Assembly (NCBI GenBank): GCA_910589635.1 | Contig: CAJUTD010000061.1 | Location: 1 to 16,130, forward strand | Direction: 5' to 3' | Origin: an uncultured Lachnospiraceae bacterium | GTDB lineage: Bacteria; Bacillota; Clostridia; Lachnospirales; Lachnospiraceae | Length of the DNA: 16,130 bases | Shown: positions 6,591 through 14,815 of the stretch, in pieces | Layout: each line of letters starts with the position of its first letter | Position numbering within the stretch: the stretch's first letter is position 1 | Notes under the pieces: model-generated | Told to the model about the DNA's origin: nothing | Database searches by the model: none | The model's input: only the letters and a program-made list of their open reading frames with translations | Position numbers and translations under genes: made by a program

Positions 6591-7576
6591 AAATAATCTT
6601 TATGGGTACGCCGGATTTTTCCGTGGGGACTTTGGAGGCTTTGCTTGCAGCAGGGCATGAGGTGACGCTGGCCGTTACCCAGCCGGATAAGCCTAAAGGC
6701 AGAGGAAAAGCCATGCAGTTTTCCGCGGTCAAAGAGGCTGCGCTTGCCCATGGAATTGAAGTATACCAGCCCAGGCGCGTGCGGGAAGAAGCGTGTATTG
6801 AGCATCTCAGGGGATATGAGGCGGATATTATTGTGGTTGTGGCATTCGGACAGATTTTGCCCAAGGAGATTCTTGAGATGCCAAGGTACGGCTGCGTCAA
6901 TGTGCATGCTTCCCTGTTGCCTAAGTATCGCGGGGCTGCGCCAATCCAGTGGGCCGTGATCAACGGTGAAACGGTGACCGGAGTTACGACCATGCGTATG
7001 GACGAAGGGCTTGACACCGGGGATATGATTCTAAGGGAAGAAATAACGCTTTCCAAAAAAGAGACGGGAGGAAGCCTTTTTGAACGTCTGGCAATCGTTG
7101 GCGCGAAACTTTGTGTCAAAACGCTTGAGGCGATTGAAAACGGGACTGCCAAATACACGCCGCAGAATCATGCATTGGCTACCCATACCACGATCATCAA
7201 AAAGCAGCTCGGGGAAATTGACTGGAAGAAATCAGCGCAGGAGATTGAGCGTTTGACCAGAGGGCTGAATCCCTGGCCGAGCGCCTATACTTATCTGCAT
7301 GGAAAGACGTTAAAGATTTGGCGGGCGTCTGTAGTGGGTCAGGAAGAGGCAGACAAAGGTAAAGAAAGATTGGTTCAGCCGAAGGAGCCAGAAGGAGCAG
7401 AACAGATGGAACCTGGCTGTATTGTGGAGGTGGCGAAAGACAGCCTTACCGTGCAGACCGGGGAAGGGCTTTTGCAGCTTTTGGAAGTACAGTTAGAGGG
7501 CAAGAAACGGATGAGTGTGGACGCATTTCTGCGGGGATTTCAGATAGAAGCAGGATGCAGGCTTGGAAAGGAGTGA
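6587..7576 (+). CDS. fmt: Methionyl-tRNA formyltransferase
   Basis: A 329-residue cytoplasmic enzyme that transfers a formyl group from 10-formyl-tetrahydrofolate to initiator methionyl-tRNA. The N-terminal catalytic domain shows GTPDF (7-11), VNVHASLLPKYRGAAPIQWA (104-123, with N105 and H107 of the active site) and D144 in GLDTGDM. The C-terminal tRNA-binding domain begins near 205 (LGEIDW, LNPWPSAYT 227-235). A charged stretch at about 251-275 (QEEADKGKERL and following) makes the protein slightly longer than the usual 310 or so and looks like a surface insertion in the C-terminal domain. It starts inside the def stop codon, and the next gene starts six bases after its TGA. Confidence 0.96.
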   Translation: MKIIFMGTPDFSVGTLEALLAAGHEVTLAVTQPDKPKGRGKAMQFSAVKEAALAHGIEVYQPRRVREEACIEHLRGYEADIIVVVAFGQILPKEILEMPRYGCVNVHASLLPKYRGAAPIQWAVINGETVTGVTTMRMDEGLDTGDMILREEITLSKKETGGSLFERLAIVGAKLCVKTLEAIENGTAKYTPQNHALATHTTIIKKQLGEIDWKKSAQEIERLTRGLNPWPSAYTYLHGKTLKIWRASVVGQEEADKGKERLVQPKEPEGAEQMEPGCIVEVAKDSLTVQTGEGLLQLLEVQLEGKKRMSVDAFLRGFQIEAGCRLGKE

Positions 7577-7581
7577 TTCTT

Positions 7582-8295
7582 ATGCCATTTTATGGATATG
7601 GATTTTATTTTGACCCAACTTATATTTTAGTGATTATTGGAGCAGTGATATGTCTGGCGGCGTCTGCGCGGGTGAAACTCACCTTTCGCAAATATAACCG
7701 GGTGCGCAGTATGTCGGGCATGACCGGGGCACAGGCGGCGGAGCGTATTTTGCGCGCAGCGGGCATTCATGATGTGAATATCGAGCATGTTTCCGGGGAT
7801 TTGACGGACCACTATGATCCCAGGCACAAAGTACTGCGCCTTTCAGACAGTACTTACAGTTCGGCTTCCGTGGCAGCTGTGGGAGTGGCGGCGCATGAGT
7901 GCGGACATGCCATTCAGCACCAAAAATCATATGCGCCTTTGACAATCCGTGGCGCCATCGTCCCGGTGGCAAATTTTGGTTCAGCGGCGGCCTGGCCCTT
8001 GATTATAATCGGAATGTTTATCAGCAGTAATACAGGAGCGCTGTTGATTGATATTGGGATTATCTGTTTTTCACTCGCCGTAATGTTTCAGTTGGTGACG
8101 CTGCCGGTGGAATTTAACGCATCAAGAAGGGCAGTGCGTATTTTAGGCGAGACCGGAATTCTGGATTCCCAGGAATTGAGAAGTACAAGAAAAGTTCTCG
8201 GCGCGGCAGCGTTGACATATGTGGCGGGCGCAGCTGCAGCTATCTTACAGCTTTTGCGTCTCGTGTTACTGTTCGGAGGAAGAAATGACGACTGA
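7582..8295 (+). CDS. Membrane zinc metallopeptidase, YugP-like
   Basis: A 237-residue membrane protein of the neutral zinc metallopeptidase family typified by Bacillus YugP. The zinc-binding HEXXH motif is HECGH (105-109); a probable third ligand is E177 in LPVEFNASRRA (174-184). Helices are predicted at about 13-29, 122-146, 150-173 and 206-232. The substrate is unknown in the family. ATG 7582 has AAAGGAG eight bases before it; the longer reading to 7555 overlaps fmt without a site. The gene overlaps rsmB by 11 bases. It belongs to the same gene series as def and fmt, though its protease role in that setting is not established. Confidence 0.88.
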   Translation: MPFYGYGFYFDPTYILVIIGAVICLAASARVKLTFRKYNRVRSMSGMTGAQAAERILRAAGIHDVNIEHVSGDLTDHYDPRHKVLRLSDSTYSSASVAAVGVAAHECGHAIQHQKSYAPLTIRGAIVPVANFGSAAAWPLIIIGMFISSNTGALLIDIGIICFSLAVMFQLVTLPVEFNASRRAVRILGETGILDSQELRSTRKVLGAAALTYVAGAAAAILQLLRLVLLFGGRNDD

Positions 8296-9613
8296 GGTAA
8301 ATCTGCGGGAGCTGGCTTTGGAAGTTCTTCTCGCTGTAACCAGGGACCATGAGTACAGCCATACGGTTATCCGGGGAATGATGGACAAGTACCAATATCT
8401 GGGAAAGCATGAGAGGAACTTTTTAAAACGCGTATGCGAGGGAACGTTGGAGCACATGATTTGGATTGATTATGTGATTAACCAATTTTCCAAAGTAAAA
8501 GTGAATAAAATGAAGCCCCATATCCGCTGTATATTGCGCACCAGTGTCTATGAGCTAAAATTTATGGACGCCATCCCGCCGTCGGCTACCTGCAATGAGG
8601 CGGTAAAGCTCGCCAGGAAGCGGGGGTTCCAAAATTTGAGCGGTTTTGTAAACGGCGTGCTCAGAAATATCAGCCGCAATTTAGACAACGTGTCCCTGCC
8701 GGATGCAGAGCAGAGTCCTATTCAGTATTTTTCCGTAAAATATTCCATACCGGAGTGGATGATAGAAATGTGGCGAAAGACGTATTCGCAGCAGCAGATG
8801 GAAGAATTTCTGGGGGCGTTCCTTTTGGAGCCTCCGACTTGTGTGCGCGTCAATCCCCTGAAATCAACGAAGGAAGAACTCAGGCAGGAGCTTGCATTAG
8901 AGGGCGTCACTGTGCGGGACAATGAAGAGGTTCCGGGAGCGTTTTATCTGGAAAATTATGATTTCCTGGGCAAACTTCCCTCATTTCAGGCGGGGAAATT
9001 TTATGTGCAGGATGCAAGTTCCATGCAGGTGGCGCTGTGGGCGCAGCCGAAACCGGGAGATTATATTCTTGACGTCTGCGCGGCGCCTGGCGGCAAGAGT
9101 ATTCATCTGGCGGAAATGCTCTGGCAGGCCGAGAGCCGGCAGGCCATCGTTCACGGTATGGTGGAAGCCAGGGATTTGACAGAATATAAGGTTTCTCTGA
9201 TTGAGGAAAACATAGAGAGCTGCGGCCTCCCAAATATACGGGCCGTACAGGCGGACGCCAGGATATTGGACGAAACGCAGATTGAGAAAGCCGATATCGT
9301 TGTCGCGGACTTGCCCTGTTCAGGCCTGGGCGTCCTTGGCAGGAAAGCGGACATCAAATACAGGGTAACCCCCAAGGAATGTCAGGAGCTGTGCGGGTTG
9401 CAGCGTGAAATCTTACATACCGTACAGCAGTATGTGAAACCACAGGGGATATTGATGTACAGTACTTGTACGATCAATCCCATGGAAAATGAGGGAAATG
9501 TCAAATGGTTCCTCAAAGAGCATCCCGATTTCCAGTTGGAGAGGCAGCAGCAGATTTTGCCCAGAAAGGGGCAAAACGATGGATTCTTCCTGGCAAAGCT
9601 GAAAAAGCAGTGA
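8285..9613 (+). CDS. rsmB: 16S rRNA m5C967 methyltransferase RsmB
   Basis: A 442-residue SAM-dependent RNA methyltransferase that modifies a cytosine of 16S rRNA (C967 in E. coli numbering). The N-terminal NusB-like RNA-binding domain spans about 1-135. The catalytic domain contains the SAM motif CAAPGGK (265-271), the catalytic cysteine C345 in DLPCSG, and the second conserved cysteine C395 in YSTCT. All are intact. The start ATG 8285 follows GGAGGA and lies within the end of the peptidase gene. The Rossmann-fold and NusB parts are in the usual order and the length matches the family. It is followed by rlmN after 61 bases. Confidence 0.95.
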   Translation: MTTEVNLRELALEVLLAVTRDHEYSHTVIRGMMDKYQYLGKHERNFLKRVCEGTLEHMIWIDYVINQFSKVKVNKMKPHIRCILRTSVYELKFMDAIPPSATCNEAVKLARKRGFQNLSGFVNGVLRNISRNLDNVSLPDAEQSPIQYFSVKYSIPEWMIEMWRKTYSQQQMEEFLGAFLLEPPTCVRVNPLKSTKEELRQELALEGVTVRDNEEVPGAFYLENYDFLGKLPSFQAGKFYVQDASSMQVALWAQPKPGDYILDVCAAPGGKSIHLAEMLWQAESRQAIVHGMVEARDLTEYKVSLIEENIESCGLPNIRAVQADARILDETQIEKADIVVADLPCSGLGVLGRKADIKYRVTPKECQELCGLQREILHTVQQYVKPQGILMYSTCTINPMENEGNVKWFLKEHPDFQLERQQQILPRKGQNDGFFLAKLKKQ

Positions 9614-9674
9614 GGATGCCTGGAAACAAATAATAGTGGGCAGCGAGATATTTCAGATAGAAAGCAGGCGGCAA

Positions 9675-10730
9675 ATGGAACTGGAAATGCAATACTCTGT
9701 AAAACATGATTTGAAATCGTTGAATCAAAAGGAACTGGAAAATCTTTTCGTGGCGTTAGGGGAAAAACCTTTTCGGGCAAGGCAGGTCTATCACTGGATG
9801 CATGTCAGACATGCAGCGTCTTTTGAGGAAATGAGCAATATTTCCAAAAGCCTTAAAGCGAAATTGAAGGAATGCTGTGAGCTGACGGTTCTTCGGCAGA
9901 AGCTGGTACAGCGTTCTAAAATAGATGGGACGGCAAAATATCTTTTTGAGCTGGCGGATGGAAATATGATTGAGAGCGTTCGTATGAAATATAAGCATGG
10001 TAACAGCGTATGTATTTCTTCGCAGGCAGGCTGTCGTATGGGCTGCCGTTTCTGCGCGTCCACTTTGGAAGGTCTTGCGCGCAATTTAACTCCGGCAGAA
10101 ATGTTGGATCAAATTTATCGGATTCAGGAGGATATCGGAGAGCGGGTTTCCCATGTGGTCGTGATGGGAACCGGGGAGCCTTTGGACAATTATGATAATT
10201 TGATAAAATTCTTAGAATTGCTTTCCGATGAGAATGGGCTTAATATCAGCCAGCGCAATATTACGGTATCAACTTGTGGGATCGTGCCCAATATGCGAAA
10301 GCTTGCCCGGGAGAAGCTGCAGATTACGCTGGCGATTTCGCTCCATGCCTCATCACAGGAAAAGCGGGAGGAATTGATGCCGGTGGCAAGAAAATATGGG
10401 CTTGACGAATTGATAAAAGCGTGTGAAGATTATTTTGTGAAGACCGGGCGGCGTATCACGTTTGAATATAGCCTGGTGGGCGGGGTCAATGACCGTGCGC
10501 AGGATGCAATACAGCTCGTGCGGCTGATTCAGGGATTGAACTGCCATATAAATTTGATTCCGGTCAATCCCATTAAGGAGAGGGCGTATGTGCAGCCTGA
10601 TGGGCAGGCAGTCTTGAATTTTAAGCAGATGCTTGAGAAGCATGGGATAACGGTGACAGTGCGAAGAGAGATGGGAAGGGATATTGACGGTGCCTGCGGC
10701 CAGCTCAGGCGGAAGCATAATGAAATGTAA
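9675..10730 (+). CDS. rlmN: Dual 23S rRNA m2A2503 / tRNA m2A37 methyltransferase RlmN
   Basis: A 351-residue radical SAM enzyme that methylates C2 of adenine in 23S rRNA (A2503) and in certain tRNAs. The iron-sulfur ligands are C120, C124 and C127 in GCRMGCRFC. The two catalytic cysteines of the family are C113 (seven residues before the cluster) and C341 in GACGQLR. GTGEP (165-169) and SLHAS (222-226) are also present. ATG 9675 is chosen because AGGCGG lies four bases before it; ATG 9687 is a reasonable alternative and GTG 9636 less likely. The stop codon TAA lies inside the left arm of a palindromic element, so the protein ends shortly after the conserved GQLRRKH. Confidence 0.94.
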   Translation: MELEMQYSVKHDLKSLNQKELENLFVALGEKPFRARQVYHWMHVRHAASFEEMSNISKSLKAKLKECCELTVLRQKLVQRSKIDGTAKYLFELADGNMIESVRMKYKHGNSVCISSQAGCRMGCRFCASTLEGLARNLTPAEMLDQIYRIQEDIGERVSHVVVMGTGEPLDNYDNLIKFLELLSDENGLNISQRNITVSTCGIVPNMRKLAREKLQITLAISLHASSQEKREELMPVARKYGLDELIKACEDYFVKTGRRITFEYSLVGGVNDRAQDAIQLVRLIQGLNCHINLIPVNPIKERAYVQPDGQAVLNFKQMLEKHGITVTVRREMGRDIDGACGQLRRKHNEM

Positions 10731-10917
10731 CAGTTCAGCCATCGCATTATTATGGGCGAATCATGCTAAGTGCCCTGTGGGTATGCATGAATGAGCACAT
10801 AATATCAGCGATGAGGGGAACGCCCCTTAAGCCTCAGACAGCAATTGCGTCAGCAATGGATAGCCTGCGCAGCAGGCGGTCTGTGGCTTGAATAAGGGGC
10901 GTGGGCTGAACTGTTAC
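10727..10917. mobile_element. Second palindromic element, about 190 bp, perfect 14-bp ends
   Basis: The ends GTAACAGTTCAGCC (10727-10740) and GGCTGAACTGTTAC (10904-10917) are perfect inverted repeats. Inside are two branched arms. Arm A pairs ATCGC/GCGAT (10741-10745 with 10808-10812), ATTATG/CATAAT (10749-10754 with 10798-10803) and TCATGC/GCATGA (10761-10766 with 10785-10790). Arm B pairs CGCCCCTTA/TAAGGGGCG (10821-10829 with 10893-10901), AGCC/GGCT (10830-10833 with 10885-10888) and CAGAC/GTCTG (10835-10839 with 10879-10883), and carries two tip hairpins (10844-10857 and 10863-10877). No protein is encoded. A miniature transposable element or a structured RNA would both fit. It also fills the 3' untranslated region of rlmN and may end its transcript, though no T run is seen. 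Confidence 0.55.
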
Positions 10918-10946
10918 GAAAGAAATTTAGAGATGGCAAGTATTAC

Positions 10947-10975
10947 TTGTTCTTTTAAATGCATTGTGCTAAAAT
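10947..10975 (+). promoter_or_regulatory. Promoter of the phosphatase-kinase block
   Basis: TTGTTC (10947-10952) and TAAAAT (10970-10975) are 17 bases apart, and TG stands one base before the -10 box, an extended -10 element. Transcription would start near 10982, leaving a short leader before the ATG at 11020. It lies outside and to the right of the palindromic element. Confidence 0.65.
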
Positions 10976-11019
10976 ATTTATGTATGTTCAGAATTGTTGG
11001 AAGAAAGGAAGGCAAAACC

Positions 11020-11746
11020 ATGAGGGCATTTTCCAGGACGGATATGGGGAGAAGACGGGAAATGAATCAGGACTATATGTATACCTCCGAGATGCCGGTT
11101 GGAAACCTGCCGAATCTGTATGTGTTAGCAGACGGCATGGGCGGCCATAATGCAGGGGATTACGCTTCGCGTTATACGGCGGAGACAATTGTGCATACCG
11201 TGCAGGCAAGCCGGGAGACATCGCCCATCGTGATTTTGCGGGACGCTATATGGAAGGCGAACCAAGCGGTGGTAGAAAAATCCGGGACAGATATTGATCT
11301 GGAAGGGATGGGGACAACCGTTGTGGCGGCTACTGTCATTGGAAGTGAATTGTGTGTGGAACGTAGGCGACAGCCGTTTGTATATTGTTGGAGAATATTT
11401 GGAGCAGATTACAAAAGACCATTCCTATGTGCAGGAAATGGTGCGCCGCGGAGAATTGAGACCGGAAATAGCGCGGTTTCATCCCGACCGCAATATCATC
11501 ACGCGCGCGGTGGGCGGCGGGCCGGAAATAGAGGTTGATTTTTTTGAAGTTGATTTACAGGAGAATGACAGGATTCTAATGTGCTCTGACGGATTGACAG
11601 ATATGCTTGAAGATAGGGAAATTTTTGAGATTATCAAATCAGGAACGAATAGTGGCAGCATTGTAGATACACTGGTAGATATGGCGAACCAATATGGAGG
11701 GAATGACAATATCACAGTTATATTGACGGAACCGTTTATGTGGTAG
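11020..11746 (+). pseudogene. PP2C Ser/Thr phosphatase (Stp/PrpC type), frameshifted
   Basis: This is the cognate phosphatase of the PASTA kinase next to it. The first 113 codons (frame from ATG 11020, AAAGGAAGG upstream) carry NQD (16-18), DGMGGH (38-43) and GMGTT (96-100). The rest continues from 11360 in another frame with NVGDSRLYIV, DHSYVQEMVRRGE, NIITRAVG, CSDGLTDM and NDNITVIL. Together they make about 241 residues, against 254 for Bacillus PrpC. The break is at 11359, just after a (TG)4 run (11351-11358). Compared with PrpC, one residue (usually Ala before NVGDSR) is lacking, so two bases appear to be missing. As written, the first frame ends at 11538 and loses the second half of the fold. 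Whether this is a sequencing or assembly error, a true mutation or a variable repeat cannot be told here. Confidence 0.85.
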
Positions 11747-11762
11747 GATATTGGAGGTAAGA

Positions 11763-13865
11763 ATGTTAAAAGAGGGAATCTTTATTGCAGATAGATATGA
11801 GATCGTAGGGAAAGTCGGGACCGGGGGTATGGCTGACGTCTATAAGGCGAAAGATCATACGCTGGGGCGTTTTGTGGGCATTAAAGTGCTCAAGCAGGAA
11901 TTTTCCGAGGATGTAAATTTTGTGACGAAGTTCCGCACGGAAGCGCAGTCGGCAGCGGGGCTTGAGCATCCCAATATTGTCAATATTTATGACGTAGGCA
12001 GCGAGAATGCTATCCACTATATTGTGATGGAGTATGTGGAAGGCATTACGTTAAAGACATATATAGAGAAGAAAGGGCAGCTTTCCTTTAAGGAGGCAGT
12101 GAGCATTGCCATCCAGGTAGGAAGGGGCATTGAAGCGGCGCATAACAAGCATATTATTCACCGTGATATCAAGCCTCAGAATATCATTATTTCTACCGAA
12201 GGCAAAGTCAAAGTGACGGATTTCGGAATTGCGCGGGCTGCCAGCAGCAATACTATCAACTCTGATGTGATGGGATCGGTGCATTATGCTTCCCCAGAGC
12301 AAGCGCGCAACGGCTTTGTCGATGGGAAGAGTGATATTTATTCGCTGGGAATTGTCATGTATGAGATGGTAACTGGCCGGGTGCCGTTTGATGGAGAATC
12401 AACAGTGGCAATCGCCATCCAGCATTTGCAGGAGGAGATGATAAGGCCCAGCGCCTATGCCCCAGATCTGCCTGTCAGTTTAGAGAAGATTATTATAAAA
12501 TGTACGCAGAAGAGCCCGGATCGGCGGTATGACAGTATCGGTGATCTGCTGATTGATTTAAAAAAGGCTTTGATCAGCCCCAATGAAGATTTCGTGGTGA
12601 TGGTCCCCGTGGGCCAACAGGATAAGACCAAGGTGATGAAGCAGGAAGAAGTTGAGAGTATCAAAGAGCAGACGCGGAACATGTATTACGAAGACGCTGC
12701 CGAGGAGCCTGCAAAAGAGGAGGAACAGGAAGAAGAGGAGGAAGATGAAGACGATAGCGGTTTCCTCAATCCCAAGATGGAAAAGGCAGTGACGATTATG
12801 GGTATTGTTGCCGCTGTCATTATAGTTGCGATTATTATTTATATTGTGGGCAGCTTTTTCGGCTTGTTCCGTTTTGGGGGAAGCGATAAAAAAGATGAGG
12901 TGCAGGATAAGCAGGAAGAGGTCATTGAGCCTGAGGACGAAGAGAAGGATAATAAAGACACAGTAGAACAGGTAGAAATGATTGATTTGAGGGGCAAGAC
13001 ATTCGAGGAGGCAAAAGTGGCCTTGAATGGTATAGGCCTTGGCATTGAAAAGGCCGGGGAGGAATCCTCCGACACTTATGCACAGGGGCAGATTGTCAGC
13101 CAGAGCGCAGAGGCAGGAAGCAAAGTAGATAAAAATACGACCATCCGCGTTACCATCAGCAGCGGTGTAGGAGAAGTTGAAGTGCCCAGCGTGACGGGGG
13201 TCGACAAGGAGACTGCTGAGGCTAAATTGGCAGAGAATGGGTTTATTGCAAACGCTAATTTTGAATATAGCGAATCAGTGGCAAATGGGACGGTAATATC
13301 GCAGAGCCCGGAGGCCGGCAGTAAAGCGAAAAAAGGGGATACGGTCACCATCAACGTGAGCCGGGGGGTTGAGCCTATTGTAATGATAAACGTTCTCAAC
13401 AAGCCGGAGGCGGAAGCCAGGGCGGCGTTGTCGAACCTGGGGCTCAATGTGACGACAACCTCAGAATATAGTAACGATGTGCCGGAGGGATGCGTTATCA
13501 GCCAGAGCATCGTGGAAGGTAAGTCTGTGGAGAAAGGGGCGACTGTAACGCTGGTTATCAGCCTTGGCAGAAAGAGTACGTTTTATTCCCTGAATAACTA
13601 TTCGATTAACAAGCTGCCGGAGATTCCGGCGGACGCTACCAGCATACAGGCAGTAATCACTTTATACAGATCCGAGGGTGAGGATGTAATCAACACCTGG
13701 ACTGCTACTTCTTTCCCATTTGCCATCAGCCAGGGTAATATAGAGAATAGTTCCCATGGTTATATTATCATTGACTGGGAATGGCATTATTTGGATGATG
13801 AGGGCGTAGACGTCATTCAGACACAGACAACGGAGATAGATGATATCACATTTACGCAGAATTAA
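11763..13865 (+). CDS. prkC: PASTA-domain Ser/Thr protein kinase (PrkC/Stk type)
   Basis: A 700-residue membrane kinase that senses muropeptides or lipid II outside the cell and phosphorylates proteins inside. The cytoplasmic kinase domain (about 10-270) shows the glycine loop GTGGMADVY (19-27), K41, E60, HRDIKPQN (133-140), DFG (153-155) and SPEQA (177-181). An acidic linker (about 312-332) precedes one membrane helix (about 343-366). Outside lie three PASTA repeats (about 403-468, 471-536, 537-602) and a 98-residue C-terminal region (603-700) without PASTA features, probably beta-rich. ATG 11763 follows GGAGG; the TTG at 11751 is not needed. It starts 16 bases after the phosphatase stop, the standard kinase-phosphatase pairing. 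Confidence 0.96.
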   Translation: MLKEGIFIADRYEIVGKVGTGGMADVYKAKDHTLGRFVGIKVLKQEFSEDVNFVTKFRTEAQSAAGLEHPNIVNIYDVGSENAIHYIVMEYVEGITLKTYIEKKGQLSFKEAVSIAIQVGRGIEAAHNKHIIHRDIKPQNIIISTEGKVKVTDFGIARAASSNTINSDVMGSVHYASPEQARNGFVDGKSDIYSLGIVMYEMVTGRVPFDGESTVAIAIQHLQEEMIRPSAYAPDLPVSLEKIIIKCTQKSPDRRYDSIGDLLIDLKKALISPNEDFVVMVPVGQQDKTKVMKQEEVESIKEQTRNMYYEDAAEEPAKEEEQEEEEEDEDDSGFLNPKMEKAVTIMGIVAAVIIVAIIIYIVGSFFGLFRFGGSDKKDEVQDKQEEVIEPEDEEKDNKDTVEQVEMIDLRGKTFEEAKVALNGIGLGIEKAGEESSDTYAQGQIVSQSAEAGSKVDKNTTIRVTISSGVGEVEVPSVTGVDKETAEAKLAENGFIANANFEYSESVANGTVISQSPEAGSKAKKGDTVTINVSRGVEPIVMINVLNKPEAEARAALSNLGLNVTTTSEYSNDVPEGCVISQSIVEGKSVEKGATVTLVISLGRKSTFYSLNNYSINKLPEIPADATSIQAVITLYRSEGEDVINTWTATSFPFAISQGNIENSSHGYIIIDWEWHYLDDEGVDVIQTQTTEIDDITFTQN

Positions 13866-13877
13866 GGAAGCCAATAT

Positions 13878-14759
13878 ATGCAGGGAAAGATTATAAAAGG
13901 GATTGCCGGTTTCTATTATGTGCATGTAGCAGGAATGGGAGTCTTTGAGTGCAAGCCAAAAGGAATTTTCCGAAAAGAAAAAATAAAACCCCTGGTGGGG
14001 GATAATGTTGAGATAGAGATGCTCGATTCCCGGATGATGAAAGGAAACATCACAGGCATCCTCACCAGGAAAAATGAACTTATCCGTCCGGCTGTGGCAA
14101 ATGTCGATCAGGCATTGGTGATTTTCGCTACAGATAAACCAAAACCGAATTTTAATCTGCTTGACCGCTTTCTGATTGCGATGGAGCAGCGTCAGGTGGA
14201 GACGGTTATCTGTTTTAACAAGCAGGATCTTGTGGGGGCAGATGAGCTTAATAATCTCAGGGCAATCTATGAGCCTTGTGGGTATCAGGTCTTGTCGGCC
14301 AGTGCCAAAACGCAGGAAGGATTAGGGGAAATCCACCATGTGCTGGCGGGCAAAATGACGACGGTAGCAGGGCCTTCCGGTGTGGGAAAATCTTCTCTGA
14401 TTAATTTGCTCTCACCGGAGGCGGATATGGAGACCGGGGAGTTGAGCGGCAAGATTGACAGGGGAAAACATACGACTCGCCATTCTCAGCTTCTTTGTAT
14501 TGATAAAGATACTTATATCATGGATACGCCCGGGTTTAGTTCTCTGTATCTTACAGAGATTGATAAAGAGGATTTGGGGCATTATTTCCGGGAATTTGAA
14601 ACGTATGAGCCGTACTGCCGTTTTCAGGGATGCAGCCATACTCATGAGCCGGACTGTGGGGTGAAAGCGGCTCTGGCAGAGGGAAAGGTGAGCCCAGTAC
14701 GGTACGAGGATTATGTGATGCTCTATGAAGAGCTCAAAAATGCCAGAAAATATAATTAA
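13878..14759 (+). CDS. rsgA: Ribosome small subunit-dependent GTPase RsgA
   Basis: A 293-residue circularly permuted GTPase that helps late maturation of the 30S subunit. An OB fold occupies about 1-70. GTPase motifs come in permuted order: NKQD (G4, 114-117), SAKT (142-145), GPSGVGKSS (G1, 165-173) and DTPGF (G3, 216-220). The C-terminal zinc site is C247, C252, H254 and C260. All key residues are present. ATG 13878 follows AAGGAAG. It begins 12 bases after the kinase gene. In Bacillus this GTPase is a known PrkC substrate, so the neighbouring order fits signalling from the cell wall to ribosome assembly; that link here is inferred. Confidence 0.96.
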   Translation: MQGKIIKGIAGFYYVHVAGMGVFECKPKGIFRKEKIKPLVGDNVEIEMLDSRMMKGNITGILTRKNELIRPAVANVDQALVIFATDKPKPNFNLLDRFLIAMEQRQVETVICFNKQDLVGADELNNLRAIYEPCGYQVLSASAKTQEGLGEIHHVLAGKMTTVAGPSGVGKSSLINLLSPEADMETGELSGKIDRGKHTTRHSQLLCIDKDTYIMDTPGFSSLYLTEIDKEDLGHYFREFETYEPYCRFQGCSHTHEPDCGVKAALAEGKVSPVRYEDYVMLYEELKNARKYN

Positions 14760-14815
14760 ATGAAGGATGGAGAGCCATGGTAAGGCACTCCGCAGGCATG
14801 AAAAGGAGGAGGAAG

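Noticed and set aside
6406..7158. 250-residue minus-strand open frame
   Set aside because: It lies fully opposite def and fmt, whose motifs are intact; its serine/proline/isoleucine-rich make-up is typical of an antisense shadow.
10888..11019. Upstream extension of the phosphatase frame from 10888
   Set aside because: It would start inside the palindromic element and ahead of the promoter; the family N-terminus and the AAAGGAAGG site fit ATG 11020.
10731..11019. Riboswitch or T-box leader for the phosphatase-kinase block
   Set aside because: The promoter at 10947-10975 lies downstream of the folded region, so the structure is not in that transcript, and no known riboswitch core was recognised.
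11020..11746. Programmed ribosomal frameshift in the phosphatase
   Set aside because: No known shift signal (slippery heptamer, stimulatory stop or strong hairpin) is visible at 11359, and PP2C phosphatases are not known to need one. Missing bases explain the data more simply.
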